Shown: in pieces, positions 1 to 12,009 of the stretch
How the letters are laid out: each line of letters starts with the position of its first letter
Numbering within the stretch: the stretch's first letter is position 1
From: Telmatactis stephensoni
Lineage: Eukaryota > Cnidaria > Anthozoa > Actiniaria > Isophelliidae
Assembly: GCA_029948255.1 (NCBI GenBank)
Contig: JALIZF010001796.1
Span: forward strand, 482,001 to 546,000
Reading direction: 5' to 3'
DNA length: 64,000 nt
Notes under the pieces: generated by a model
The model's database searches: none
Told to the model about the DNA's origin: nothing
The model's input: only the letters and a program-made list of their open reading frames with translations
Program-made: the position numbers and the translations under genes

Positions 1-312
1 TATGATAAGAAGCAAAAGCAAAATAACTTGAAACTGTCGAATCATGTTTGTTTGGCACAAGTAGAAGATGATATTCAGTTAACAAATTCAAAACTTAGTA
101 ATTCGTAGTTGAGAAATTAAGTGACCTTTGAAAATCATTTATAATGGATGAGCTCGATTGGCAAATCATTCTGTAGCTATAGGTACTGTCAACTATTACA
201 ATCAAGCCTATCACAGGGCTTAAAGATGGCCGAGAACCAATAACAAATCAACAATATATCTGCATGTAGAACTATACCGATATATTTATATTATTACGGT
301 TATCTAAGTGAG

Positions 313-705
313 TGTTTACATGACACTAGGATCATCCTAGTACTAGGATCATTCTTGCAGGCGAATCATCCTACCTGCTATACATTATTCTGTTTACATG
401 GAAATTTGTGTCTTCACTTCGGATACTAGGATGATCCTACTACTAGGATCCTACTACTAGGATAATCCTGTCTCGCCAGTAGGAATATCCTACCACTAGG
501 AGTATGTTACGGTCATGTAAACAGAAAAAGTAGAGATACTCCGCTAACTAGGATTAGGAAACGCTAATGTTGGGGACACTGTGGTAGTTCGGGTGACCTA
601 GGAAGTGCAATCACTCATTTCTTTGAACTCTGCTTCGGGTTGCTTCGGGCATGTAAACGTAAAAGTTGGTTCGCTTGTTAGGATGATCCTAGTGTCATGT
701 AAACA
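313..705. repeat. Foldback MITE with CTAGGATCATCCTAG modules
   Basis: The ends are inverted copies of TGTTTACATGACACTAGGAT (left 313-340, right 678-705). Inside are further inverted CATGTAAAC (513-, 654-) and GTTTACATG copies, plus clustered TACTAGGATCATCC-type palindromes. There is no coding capacity. Flanking TA dinucleotides might be the target duplication, but the ends are not clean enough to be sure. Confidence 0.75.
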
Positions 706-1317
706 TCCCCTAATTGTGCTTCCAAATCTTTATTCACAGTTGATGAAGTAATATCCTGAGGACCCGTGGGTGCCTCGTTCTGTGGTTTGTACACCTGACA
801 GGAAAATCGCGAGGACCAGCATGGAAGTGAGGTTCTCCTCACGATTTACAAGCGACAGAGACTTCTGGTCTCCAGGGCAAAGCGTTAATCGCAACGTTTG
901 AAATTAATCAGAATGAGTTTTGGGTTTAGCCATGGAGATTAAGCCATGTGAGTATCGTGACTGTTAAAGGCAATTTGACAATCAGCCAGAAACGAAATGG
1001 AATTTTTTGTCAGTTTCTGATTTGTAGTCGCACCGAAACTGTGACATTCGATTGGGAATATAAGACAACTATATTTCAGATCTCCGAACGATGTTTTTTG
1101 TATCTATATATACTTCCATTTCATTAAGGCTTGCTGCGCCGGACTTCTTAATTAAGACCATCCTCACGTGGCCATTTTAAAATTATCATTTGCACAATGT
1201 TATAGTGTTGGCAAGTTTGACAAGCAAATGACATCAATATTACACCAAATGATAATTGCTGAATAAATTCACAATTTTAGTGGACTTTATGAAATGCCGA
1301 TAGAAACACGTCATACA
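706..1317. other. No feature seen
   Basis: Intergenic DNA upstream of GSS. No open frame with recognisable protein content and no clear repeat were found here. Confidence 0.4.
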
Positions 1318-1376
1318 CGGGCATTTTTCTTTTCCTTTCCTTTCTTTTCCTTTCCTTTCTTTTCTTCGTTTCTTTT
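1318..1376. repeat. Pyrimidine-rich TTTCC/TTTTC tract
   Basis: A simple repeat of CTTTTCCTTTC-like units. The small minus-strand frame across it is low complexity and not a gene. Confidence 0.8.
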
Positions 1377-1965
1377 TGAACCGCTTTATCCAGAAAAAAA
1401 AAACTTTGTGAAAATGTAGTAGCTTACTTTTATGGGTTACCTGTGTATAGTTGCCTGCGAGCACGACAAGCAACAGCATAGCGATAAACAATGAGAAGAT
1501 AATTTTCAGAAAGTTTGTATGCTCTCTTGGTTCAATATTTTATAAAATAATCACACAAATGAAGCAGTTTCACATTCGTAAAATCGCTCCTCGCATTTAA
1601 ATGTATTTTTAAAGTGTCAATAAAGCCTTGCTAGCCAAATCCTTTTTCAATCTAGAAATACATCATATAAATAAACGTTTTATATAGATATTACTGAATA
1701 AAATCAACTCCTTCCTGAGAATTAAGCAATTCAAATCTGAAAATGCAAATGAGATAAGGTCAAAGCAGGAATTTGCTTGATTTTGATTCTAGTTCTGAAA
1801 CATACTCATCATATCTTGATTGTACTTTAGCTATGAGATTGTTTTCAAATATAGAAAAAATGGTATAAAATTCGTATCTAGTGTATTTGTATATTTAATA
1901 ATTCCTGCTTTGACGTCATCTCATTTGCATTTTCAGATTTGAATTGCTTAATTCTCAGAGAGGAG

Positions 1966-4476
1966 TTAATAATAATAATAATAATAATAATACTTTAATA
2001 TTTATATAGCGCTTTTCCTGGTGCTCAAAGCGCTGTGAAAAACCTAATTACAATATTAATATAAAGACTAATTATTAAATTAAAGAGAAAAAATATATAT
2101 AGATATAAATACGTGAATATAAATATATACAATTATATATATATAGAATTAAAAACGACCGAATAATTCAAATCGATGATTTTTTTTTTTTTTTTTTTAA
2201 TTCTATATGTATCAAAGAGGGTCTGCTCCCTAAATACACAATTATATATATGTATATATATACATAAAATGTCGGTAATTTCCAATAATATTGATACCCG
2301 TAATTTCAATGATTTCAGCAATTTCTAATGATTTATCCGTCAGTATTATACTAACTAAAATAAGCTAATTTAAATAAATAAGTCTTGAGATCTTTTTTAA
2401 ATACCTCAACTGACGAACTATTTCTAATGTTAATTGGCAGAGCGTTCCATATCACTGGAGCACACACAGAAAAAGCTCTACAACCATACGTTTTTAAATT
2501 ATATGATCTGACTACTAGTAAATTTTTAGTTGAAGAGCGAAGTGAACGAGCTGGAACATAAGGTGAAATTAGTTCTCTTAAATACGAAGGAGCCTAATTA
2601 TTCATGGCTTTATATATGAAAAGAGCTATTTTATCAGGACGATACGCTGCCTTACAGGCAACCAATGGAAATCTATTAATGGCTGAGTAATATGATCAAA
2701 TTTCTTGGTCAGTGTAACTAACCTAGCGGCTGAGTTAAGAACGTACTGAAGTTTATCAATAACTCTATTTGGTAAGCCATATAGAAGTGAATTGCAATAA
2801 TCTATTCTAGAAATAATGAATGTATGAACAAGTTTCTTAGTGTCATCTAAGCTCAAGTACCGCCTAATGCGGGATATACACTTAATATTTATAAACTTCG
2901 CCCTAGGGCGGGAGCAGCTCACAGAACAAAGGTTCCAAAAACGAGACTCCCTGTATGATAGAAACAGGACTTGCAGATGGCCATAACTTGATTCTCCATG
3001 GACAGGGTATCATCATAAGTCACGCCAATGTTCTTAGCACTAGAGGATGGTCTGATGTACTCATCTCCAACCAATATACTGTCAAGCGGAGGACAGGGAC
3101 GATGACTAGCTCTTAGGACTAGCAGTTCAGATTTATCATCATTGAGTTTCAATTTGTTACCCAGCATCCAGTTACTTATTGAATGCATACATGCTTGGAG
3201 TTTCTCTATCGTCATTTCCATATGACCAGGTACGGATGGTTGAAACGATAAATAAACCTGAGAGTCGTCAGCGTAGAAGTGATAATTCATGTCGTGATAC
3301 TTCACGATATCACCAAGAGGGGATGTATACAATGAATAGAGAACAGGTCCCAGCACAGACCCTTGGGGAACACCACAGCCTAGTACATGTTCAGTAGACT
3401 TTTGTCCATCCAAAAGTACAAACTGCGTCCTTGCACTAAGATAGGAATGGAACCAGGAAATGCTTTATTAGAAATGCCATAGCGATTGTGAAGTCTATTC
3501 AGGAGTATCTTGTGGTTCACAGTATCAAAGGCGGCAGACAGATCGAGCATCAGCAGTAGAACACATCCTTTGTTGTCCACAGATCGAAGAATGTCGTTGT
3601 GAACCCTAAGTAGGGCAGTCTCTGTACTATGATTGCGCTTGTACGCAGATTGAAACGTTTCATCTAGACAGTTGGACGTGATGTACTCGCCGAGTTGAGA
3701 AGCCACCGCCTTTTCGATGCACTTTGATATAAACGTTAAGTTGGAGATTGGTCGATAGTTACTCAAGACTTCATTGTCTAAGGACGGCTTCTTGATAATA
3801 GGAGTAATTGCAGCTCTTTTTAACAATGATGGAAATGCACCTTGACTCAAGCTTAAGTTGATAATTCTTGTAGTGACAGGAAGTAAGATGTCAAAACAGT
3901 CTTTCATTAATGATGAGGGTAAAGGGTCAAGGCAACAGGACTTTGATAGAGATTTGCCAACCAATTTAGATACTTCGTGTTCAGCAATAGGCACAAACTT
4001 GCTGAGTTCTGTAGAACAAGGATCAGAGTCCATGAAGGGGTTGACAACATTCAAACATTTAACAGTTAGAGTTCCTTCGATGTTAGTTATCTTAGCTGTA
4101 AAGAAGTCAGCAAACCCATTGCTGATATCGACCAGACTTGTATGAGTTGGAAACACACGATCGGCTTTGTGATGTAGTAGCTTGCCAACAGCGTTGAAGA
4201 GTACCTTTTGATCGTGTTGGTTTTCTTCGATTAGATTGGAATAATACTTCATTTTTGATCGAGTTAACATATCATTAACAGTTTTACACTGCTGGACATA
4301 CAGATCACGATCAATGGTCAGTCCAGATTTACGCCAGCGACGCTCAAGCTTTCTTCTCTTTGATTTTTGAATTGAAATGTCCTGAGAGTACCAAGGCGCA
4401 TTTGGGCGGATAGTTATACAACGCCTTTTCACAGGTGCATGCTTGTCCAATATAGATGACAGATCTTTGTTGTAAC
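1966..4476 (-). mobile_element. 5'-truncated CR1/L2-like LINE, copy 1
   Basis: A near-identical, inverted copy of the LINE at 15366-19020, covering the RT half and the 3' UTR. The 3' end, read on the minus strand, is GCGCTATATAAATATTAAAG followed by an (ATT)n tail at about 1966-1993. The 5' end at about 4476 is a truncation, usual for target-primed reverse transcription. It was inserted into the right arm of the 1600-4580 foldback element. Confidence 0.88.
2626..4450 (-). pseudogene. LINE ORF2 fragment (reverse transcriptase), frameshifted
   Basis: Three overlapping frames cover one reverse transcriptase: 3380-4450 (N-terminal RT with NYRPISNLTFISK and LLLMLDLSAAFDTVNH), 2919-3413 ([20 protein letters not shown] and the catalytic HFYADDS) and 2626-2922 (thumb and C-terminal part). 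Against the intact copy at 15496-18768 there is a frame break near 3400-3470, a sequence change near 2900-2925 and an early stop near 2626. No endonuclease domain remains. A dead copy. Confidence 0.88.
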
Positions 4477-4580
4477 ATCATGATTGTATTTAGAAATATT
4501 TATATAAAACGTTTATTTATATGATGTATTTCTACATTTTAAAGGATTTGGCTTGGCTAGGCACTTAAATTAAAGAGAAA

Positions 4581-5065
4581 AACTCTTCAAAATGACATGC
4601 TATACCCCCTAGCGGTTAATTTGGCGGACGAGTCACGCTCTATTTACAGTCAAACTAAGAGAACCGTGAACACCTAAAATATGTCTCGAATGTTTATAGA
4701 GGTGTTATACTATCTTCCGTAGGATATTTCTAAAGAAAATATTTGATCAGTAATACGCGAAGCCTGAAGAAGACGCACTAAGTGCGCCGAAACGTCGCCA
4801 AAACAAGACAGCATTTCAGAACTCCCGAAGACCACAATAACAAACGATATTTCTTTTGTTCGAACAATAGATATGCTGAATTCTATAGAACGACAGTACA
4901 ATAGAATACAAAAGGATAGAATACATTAGAATACATACTTCTATCAGTCAGCAACAGATTTCAATTTCTTTGTTTAAATTATCACGTCCGTGTATCATGT
5001 AAGTTTGTTTCTTTGTCTTCCAATCAAGAATAGATTCATACGGGTTTGAGTTTTGCAGCTTCGAT
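4581..5065. other. Possible retroelement 3' remnant; otherwise no gene
   Basis: Contains GCCTGAAGAAGACGCACTAA at 4762-4781 followed by CGCCGAAACGTCGCC. This block looks repeat-derived (see findings). No intact frame was recognised. Confidence 0.3.
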
Positions 5066-5248
5066 CGTTTAATAATTAGCCATGTTTACTGGAATGTCGT
5101 ACTTTTTCGCTCAAAATTCTTGCAATTCACTTTCAAAATTTTACATCTTAGACTGCGCCCCCCAGCAAATTTATTTAGTAATTCGCTTTTTCCACGTTTC
5201 TTTCTTGCAAAACTGAGCTTTTTTAGTCCAAACTCGTGGTCCCTACAT

Positions 5249-6494
5249 CACAGGGATTCCCAGACCTTAACAGTTTGGGCTTCCTGTGGTCTTCAACGGT
5301 AGATAATGTATTCATAAATGGCTGTTGTGCGATAACGCATCAAAGAACCAAAAATTTCGTGCCGAAAACGTGTCTTAAAACCTGAAATAAAGCTCTTAAA
5401 CAAAAGAAATACCTTGTTTAGTTATCCATTTACGTTTCCTTATCTTCAAATATGCTTTTGAAGCAGTTTATCAAAACAAAATTCTTCTGAGTTATATATT
5501 TACACAAGGGAAGACACTTCGCTTTTAATTAAAATTTAGAAGAGCAGCAGTTGGCTGATCACTTAGGGGGTGGGGGAGAGGCACATTAATTTGTACTGAT
5601 TTACATATTCCACTGCCGGAGAACTTAGTCGGCATGTCTCTACTAGAATGGATTGTCAAAAATCTTAATTCGAAGGAGGGTGCAATTCCACAGAAAGAAT
5701 CTAAAGTTACCGCGTGGTTTTCTCGATCTCGTTCATAACATTCACATGCAGCTCCGGTGGTTGCACTTACAACGTATATTTTTTTCCTTGGTGATTAATT
5801 GATTCAATTATTTTTCCCACAAGAATTGTTTTCCAAGTGCCGGCTGCGCCAATGATTGCAAGATTGTGTCCACTGATAGCCTTTTCTATTAAAATATTTC
5901 GCAAATTGTCTAGTTCCTGCTCTTCGTCCATATTGTTTTATTGGCAACTTCACACCTTGACTAGCAAAAATGTGCACCAGCCCCTCCCCCTTCTTAGCAA
6001 AAAAGTACAAATTTGCCCGTCATCTACCCCTGTGTGATCAGCCAACTGCTGCTTCAATCCAACTTAATTGATGCTTTGAAAACGTCGATTTTCTACTACT
6101 AATTCTCAATATTTCAAGCTAATACTTCTTTACTAAAGAGAATTCGTATATACTTATGTCATTATGCAGTTAACTGAAAAGTTTATAGACGTTAAGTGGC
6201 ATTTTCAGCGACCCCCCAAAAAGCTGTCCTCCCTTGTGTAAATATATGCACTCGCTGAACCGTTGCAAAACAGCTCAAAGTTTCCTCGGAGTTAAGATGT
6301 GGTAACCAATTTTTCAAGCCAAAATTTCACAAATTTGGAGAAATAATACAACATTCCTCAATTTTGAACTAAATCCCAAGTAAATTAAAGCTTTTTTCAT
6401 GAGATATCTTTACTTGAATTTCATTTCATACATTATTTGGTAAAATTAAAAGACCACAGGAAGCCCAAACTGTTAAGGTCTGGGAATCCCTGTG
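5249..6494. mobile_element. Non-autonomous hAT-like element with 8-bp target duplication
   Basis: The 45-bp terminal inverted repeats start CACAGGGATTCCCAGACCTT (5249-5293 and 6450-6494). They are flanked by a perfect 8-bp direct repeat CCCTACAT (5241-5248 and 6495-6502). An 8-bp duplication and a CAGGG-like end suit the hAT superfamily. There is no transposase. It contains a further inverted repeat AGCAGCAGTTGGCTGATCAC (5543-5562 and 6034-6053) that surrounds a helicase fragment. Confidence 0.82.
5535..5931 (-). pseudogene. Pif1-like helicase N-terminal fragment, broken
   Basis: From ATG 5931 the minus strand reads LAIIGAAGTWKTILVGKI, a P-loop (GxxGxGKT) with Trp in place of the last Gly. 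After about 50 codons a run of seven A causes a frame change; the neighbouring frame continues with VVSATTGAAC and TLDSFCGIA, resembling the motif Ia region of Pif1-family helicases. The mutated P-loop and the frame change show it is dead. Pif1-like helicases occur as host proteins and in Helitrons; which source applies is unclear. Confidence 0.5.
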
Positions 6495-6932
6495 CCCTAC
6501 ATGTGATCCAAAGCATTTTTGTGAACGTGTTTCCAAGCACGTTGTTTGCATGCAAATTTCAGCGATGAATTTATTGCTCTTTTATAAAGTATAAAACGCT
6601 GCTTCATACGGCCCAAACTGTATGCCTCACCATGTATAAAAATAGGTCATTAACTTCTAGATAAATGTTGCAGATTATAAAATATAGGCTACCGAATTTA
6701 GTCAATTTTAACAAGGCTTGAACCCGACTGTAAACATTGCTTGAAATCACATGGAGGGACCAGAAGTTTCCAGCAAGAAAGCTCTGTTTTACAAGAACGA
6801 AGCATGGAAAAAGCGTATTACTAAATAATTGTGCTGGGGGGCGCTGTCAAAGATGTAAAATTTTCAGAATGAATTGCAAGAATTTTGCGCGAAAAAGTAC
6901 GACATTCCAGTAAACATGGCTAATTATTCAAC

Positions 6933-7482
6933 AATCAATGAAGTCCAGAGTACTCTTATTGGATCCAATTCAAACAGTACCATGTTGGTAATGACATCCA
7001 TTACTAAATTTACCTTAGACATGAATTCAACGCCAACAGTATAACTCGAAAGTGCGGAGTTCTGGTCCTTCTCACAACTTTCTACTGACTTTGACGCGTG
7101 ATATTTTCCCATCTGGGGTGCCTTCGATCTAGCTGGATAGTTATCCACAGCGCACTAGCGGTAGGTAGACTGCTCATGTTTCAGTTGTCTTAGTATTTCG
7201 GTAGTTGAACATAATTTTGAAGAACGAGATAGCCAGCAAAATATTCCGTGTCAACATAACATTTCTTGCCTTCGATATGCAAATGATTTTCAAGCCCAAA
7301 ACACAGACATGCGCAGACAAATTGTATACATGCTGGTACCGACAACTATTGAAATAGGCGTATACAAATTGGATTCACAAATACACTTTTAACATTCCTC
7401 GCATACGTTAGGTATTCACGGTCTTCTTGTTGGACTGTAAAAGCTCATTACTCCTCATTTATATAAGGACACGTATCTCAAC
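6933..7482. other. Region upstream of GSS
   Basis: Should hold the GSS promoter and 5' UTR. I see no convincing core promoter element; the small minus-strand frame at 6924-7148 has no family likeness. Confidence 0.35.
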
Positions 7483-7754
7483 ATGGACTCAAATCTTCAT
7501 TTTGGAATCGCAAACTTTGATGATAAACAAGTCAAAGAACTGGCAAAGAAAGCCACGGATTATGCTTACGGGAATGGGATTGTTATGAAGTCCAGAAAGT
7601 CACTAGAAAACGTCGAACCTCTACCCTTTATGCTGTTTCCTACACCCTTCCCAAGGAAACTGTACGTACAGGCCAAGGAAGTGCAGAAAGACTTCAATAC
7701 GTTGGTACATAAAGTTGCTTTGGACCATGACTTTCTCAAAACATCTTTGCAAGG
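7483..7754 (+). CDS. GSS: GSS exon 1 (N-terminus)
   Basis: Starts at ATG 7483 and runs 90 codons plus 2 nt to a donor GTAAAC at 7755. The protein has the GSS N-terminal pattern: a helix with LAKKATDYAYGNG, then PLPFMLFPTPFPRKL, then a helix with QKDFNTLVHKVA. No in-frame ATG upstream is needed. A TATATAAGG at 7460-7468 lies only 15 nt before the ATG, too close to act as a TATA box for this start. Confidence 0.9.
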
Positions 7755-7920
7755 GTAAACTATGATTTTGTTTGACTAACTTTCTGTAATTTAACATTTT
7801 CCTGCTTTATCTGTTTGTATTTATACACCAACCTTTTTACTCTTTCAGGTGCTTAACACCTTAGTTTAGTCATTGAAATAATCATTTAAGTAAAGCTTTG
7901 AAGTTTGTTTATCATTTGTT

Positions 7921-8138
7921 GAATTCATATTAGAGACGGGAAACTCGTCTCAGACGGAATTTCGTTGCACAAAAATGTTTATAAACAGAAAACCCGTCGC
8001 GATTTCCACGTCTTATTGGAATTTAGGACGGTTTTTATCATTAGATGAATTATCCGTCCAACTTTCTCGTCGTTTTGGCCGGGAAAGTAGGACGAGTTTT
8101 CTGTCAGACGAGTTTCCCGTCTCTAATATGAATTTAGC
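7921..8138. repeat. Palindromic MITE
   Basis: Ends are inverted copies of TTCATATTAGAGACGGGAAA, with CTCGTCT following on the left and its complement on the right. About 215 bp, non-coding, in GSS intron 1. Confidence 0.8.
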
Positions 8139-9078
8139 TATTTAGTTACTACAATAGTTCTTTTTATACTATGTGCAATTTGAATAACGGTTGTCAGTCT
8201 TCAATGTTTATGAAGATGTTTTTGTCAAGTCAAGCATTTGTAGCCAGCTCTCCTTAGGCTGTAGGAATAGTCATTTTCTTAAATTAAAATTTCAATATAT
8301 AATTTTTAGAAATTTTTAATGACTAACAGTATTTCATTATTTTGACTAAATACCAAACTAAAACTGCATTTATTTGGGTAACTACAAAACCTGGGCTAGG
8401 GCCATGGCCTACTCTATGGCCCACCCCATGGCCTACCTTTATTTTTCCATTTTTCAAATTTTTCTGGTGTAAGTCTTGTATAATTACCTCTGATCTTGCA
8501 TTCACTAGCTTGGATCCCAGAAAACTCCGTTCCAAGCAGCCATGCTTGACTGAATTTGTTTTCAGACCGCACCGCACATTTTCATTTGGCGCAATGGACA
8601 ACTTAATGCTCACCAATGGACTTGGCTTCTACACCAAATATGAGGATAAGATTGAAGTTCTAAATAATGTTATAATCAAATCGATCAAAGTTTTTAAAAT
8701 AGCGAAAATCGAACATCGTCAAAAATGGTTTTCCTCTAATATCTCGCAAAATTGATGAGCTTCAGACAAGCAGTTAGTCCAGTCCCAGACTCTCTTTCTT
8801 GCCGCTCCAGGACTCGCGGAGAAAGAGAGTCCAGTATAACTTGCATGCGCATGTGAAAAATGAGCCAATCAATTGATTAATTAGTATTTTGCGAGCTTGC
8901 AATATGCAAATGTCAGTGTTTGGTAGCAGTGGTAGTGATGCGTATCGAAAAATTCACAAAAACGTCTTTCACAACTGTCCATCCGTAAATGGCCTGTAAC
9001 TGCTCAAACTTTGGTAAAAGATTATAGTTGGTTTTTCCAAGTGCATAACTCACTGAATCAACAAATGGCTTTCCGAAA

Positions 9079-11593
9079 TAGGGATGTCCGTTTTAGCGGC
9101 ACTGGCACAAGGTATGCCAGACTTGTAATTGACATAAGTTAAAACCGATTCAAAGTTATTGTCTTGGACTCATTCATTTTAACAAAAGGCTTGGCGATTA
9201 TCAACAATAGAGAGGTTTTTTTATTGAATTTCCATCCCGTCCACGTGCGAAGTGCAATTTTGGCCATTGTAATGCTGCCATATACTTTAATTTTCCACAT
9301 TTTCGATTTCCAGTTATAGGGAAATTATTATCAAAATTTGAAGTACTTTTTTGATGTAAAATGTGAAGAATTAATTCGTGATTACATTCATGTTGCCGTC
9401 GTTTCATTTTAAGTTTTTTTCCCTTTTTTCTTCTTGCCATCCGAGCATTTCTGTAATGGTGTGGAAAGTCATGTCTGGGTAAACTATTACTAGTTGAGCA
9501 TTTCAGCTTTAGAAAACTGTTGTCCTTTTCCAGTTTCCCGTTTGGCGTATGGACGTGACAGCTGTCATGCTCTTTGCATGGTTAGTTTGCACTTTAAAGA
9601 AAGAATTTGACAGAAAACTGTAATATCAGTGTGAACAGAAAACTGCGTATTTTGTTTCTTGCATAACTTTGACTTTGAGATGAAATTTTGTTGAACCACT
9701 TCATGTAAGGAAAGACTTCTAGCAAAGCTAAAGATTACAAACAATTTACGGGGTACGACAAACCTTGTACACCTTGAGAAGGGTGACAAAAGCTCTGTTT
9801 ATTACATGGTCAGCTATGGTCTTTGGTACCCAAGACAGCCTCACCAGAGGGAGAGCTTATCTTGTCCGGTAGAATAGAATTATCCGGATTGCTGACAGGC
9901 ATATTCATTATTTCCTTGCCGTTTTGGTATAAATCAAACGGGGTGCGTTCTCACGGGACGGTCGAATTTTTGACCGGTTGAAAAATCGACCTGGATATGC
10001 TGTTGGTACGAGAATTTAACCGGTCAAGCTGTTCACATGGTAAGACCTCGATACCAGTCAATATATCGACTGTGCCGGCTAAAAATTCGTTCTCATGAAT
10101 ATCATTTTGCAAGTTGAATATTTGCTGTGGTTCAAATTTTCGTGCGATTATCACGGACCTAGGTGCATAATAAAACGACTAAATAAAACGTGCCAATTTT
10201 GTTTTGATCGGTCAAAAATTTGACCAGTTTAGTATGAACTGTACGTGAGAAACTCAATGAAAATTAGTCAAATCTTTCATTTCTATCATTTGCACTTAAT
10301 TGCGCACATGTGAGATGCAAAACACGCTATAATTCTCTACTACGCTGGCAAAACTAACAATAACAATGACGACTACCTAGACTGGGTTTTAGCGCTTACG
10401 TGATACATGTGCAAAGACATTAGAAGAGATTCAACGCTTCGAATGGAAATAAAAAACTTGCAGGCATGAATATGTTGAGCCTTCTAAATACGTTTGTGGC
10501 TTTGAAGTCTGCAGGAAAAAAAACTTACTGAAATTAGAGAGCTCTTGATTATATTAATTAACAAACAGAAGACATAGTTGCGAGCAAATCTGCTCCAAAT
10601 CAAAGCTACGAAAACAAGCAAAAAAAAAACCCGGTTAAGGAATATAGGGACTGATGTAGAGCTGAAATGCAAACAGCATCGACAGCATCACTTATCGTTC
10701 AAGTACGTAATATACAGGGCGCGTAATTTTCTGTCGCAAGTCAGCGTTATATCTGTGTAAAGATCCGGAACTGAAGGCAAGCCGGTAAAGCGCGCGCCAT
10801 GCATCGAGTTCCTCGGCTCCGTATTTTTTGAACTCAGTCAAATGACAAATTTTTCGTATTGAATACAAACAAGAGAATATTAATTCGCAAGTAAAAATTT
10901 TGAACATAACCTCCTGCAAAAAATGGAACTATGATAACTACAGGGTTCGTACAGTCTTGAAAAGTCCTTGAATTTGGGGGTTTGTCTTGAAAAGTCCTTG
11001 TCATGAATTCGAATTTTCCTTGAAAAGTCCTTGAAAAGTCCTTGAATTTTATACTACAAAAGCTGTACGAACCCTGTAACTAATCTGAATTTGACTATGA
11101 AATAAGTCTCCGTATTTTCCGCACATAAACATGGCAGGGTCCGGTTATAAGTTAGGATATGTTTGAAAATTAAAAACAACATTTCCCCTCCAAAAATGTG
11201 GAAAGATCTTAGTTTTACATTTTTCCTATGCTTGCTATCAATCAGCTGATGAATCTCATTATTTTTGTCTTGACTGGATGACAAAACCGGTTTTACTAGG
11301 GGGCAAAAGCTCTCATCCAGAAAGAGTCCTTTTGTAAACTTGTAATTCAGCTGGTAAAAATTCCGCACGAGACAGGATATGACGCCTATTGATAGCAGGC
11401 AGTTTGTGCTATTTTCCAAGTTTCAGTATTACACGATGATCAGTGTTGGTATTTTTACTGGTATCCTTAATGGTCTTTAGTGTTTTTATGATAGAGAGAG
11501 AACAATGGCTTGAAAGTTGAGGTGTGACTTTGAAACAATAGTCCCTTATTTTGTGCCAAACTCGCTGTTGTGCCGCTAAAACGGACATCCCTA
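9079..11593. mobile_element. 2.5-kb element with 24-bp inverted termini
   Basis: Ends are TAGGGATGTCCGTTTTAGCG(GCAC) at 9079-9102 and its complement at 11570-11593; TA lies at both borders and may be the target duplication. Small frames inside (9201-9440, 9565-9789, 11054-11419) have no recognised family. The piece 9960-10240 has degenerate inverted segments around GACCGGTTGAAAAATCGACC, probably an older MITE. Confidence 0.6.
10941..11076. repeat. 136-bp MITE with repeated TTGAAAAGTCCTTG core
   Basis: Inverted ends CAGGGTTCGTACAG (10941-10954) and CTGTACGAACCCTG (11063-11076), flanked by a direct repeat TAACTA (10935-10940 and 11077-11082). The middle is several copies of CTTGAAAAGTCCTTG. 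It is nested inside the 9079-11593 element. Confidence 0.82.
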
Positions 11594-11837
11594 ATGAGAC
11601 TGATATCGTGTATACAAAACACTTTCTTCTTCAGCCATCTTGAATCATTAGATGACTTTTAGGATTTGTAACTGTTATGAGGGTGAATTCAGTCAAATAT
11701 TCCACCAATTGTTATAAAGGTGGGTTCCGGTTCTATGAGGGACCAAACGGTAGAGTGTACACGGAATCTTTATTCGTCGTCACAAATAGTAGTAGTTTAC
11801 AGTTTTATAGTCAAACTGTGAGGGTGAAGCTAAGCTA

Positions 11838-12009
11838 AGTAGTAGGAAAGTGCCGTTTCTGGGACCCGGGCTGCCGGGCTACCCGGGCGAGTACCCCCCC
11901 CCCCCCCCCCCCTTCATGCCCGAGCGGAGCCGGGCTAACCCCTACTGGGTGGTACAGTATGTGGTACGGTGGATACGTCTATTTTTAACCATGGAGTACA
12001 ATGTGGTAC
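11838..12009 (+). repeat. Left terminal inverted repeat of the Polinton
   Basis: Matches 33232-33402 in inverted orientation over about 172 bp. It includes GGGACCCGGGCTGCCGGGCT, a run of about 20 C, GCCCGAGCGGAGCCGGGCTA, and ends in a MEF2-like box and GTACAATGTGGTAC. The C-run is the only low-complexity part. Confidence 0.95.

Larger units (their letters stand above)
1600..4580. repeat. Long inverted-repeat element split by a LINE
   Basis: The left arm (about 1600-1775) is inverted in two right-arm pieces, 1897-1969 and about 4478-4580. Shared sequence includes GAATTAAGCAATTCAAATCT (1719-) and CATCATATAAATAAACGTTT (1663-), with its complement at about 4502-4526. The right arm is interrupted exactly where the minus-strand LINE lies, so the LINE entered a pre-existing foldback element of about 0.48 kb. 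Confidence 0.75.
5066..6932. repeat. Outer inverted-repeat element
   Basis: Arms of about 185 bp: left 5067-5248 and right about 6750-6930, sharing AATAATTAGCCATGTTTACT (the outer edge) and GGAATGTCGTACTTTTTCGC. The left arm is interrupted at 5248 by the inner element; the arm sequence resumes at 6495 and again matches the right arm. Without the insert it would be about 0.6 kb. It has no coding capacity. Confidence 0.8.

Noticed and set aside
7460..7468. TATATAAGG as a GSS TATA box
   Set aside because: It lies 15 nt before the ATG, so a start site 30 bp downstream would fall inside the coding region. No second ATG nearby supports that.
8342..8755. 137-aa plus-strand frame as a gene
   Set aside because: It contains a WPTLWPTPWPT-type low-complexity run, no family likeness, and a competing antisense frame.
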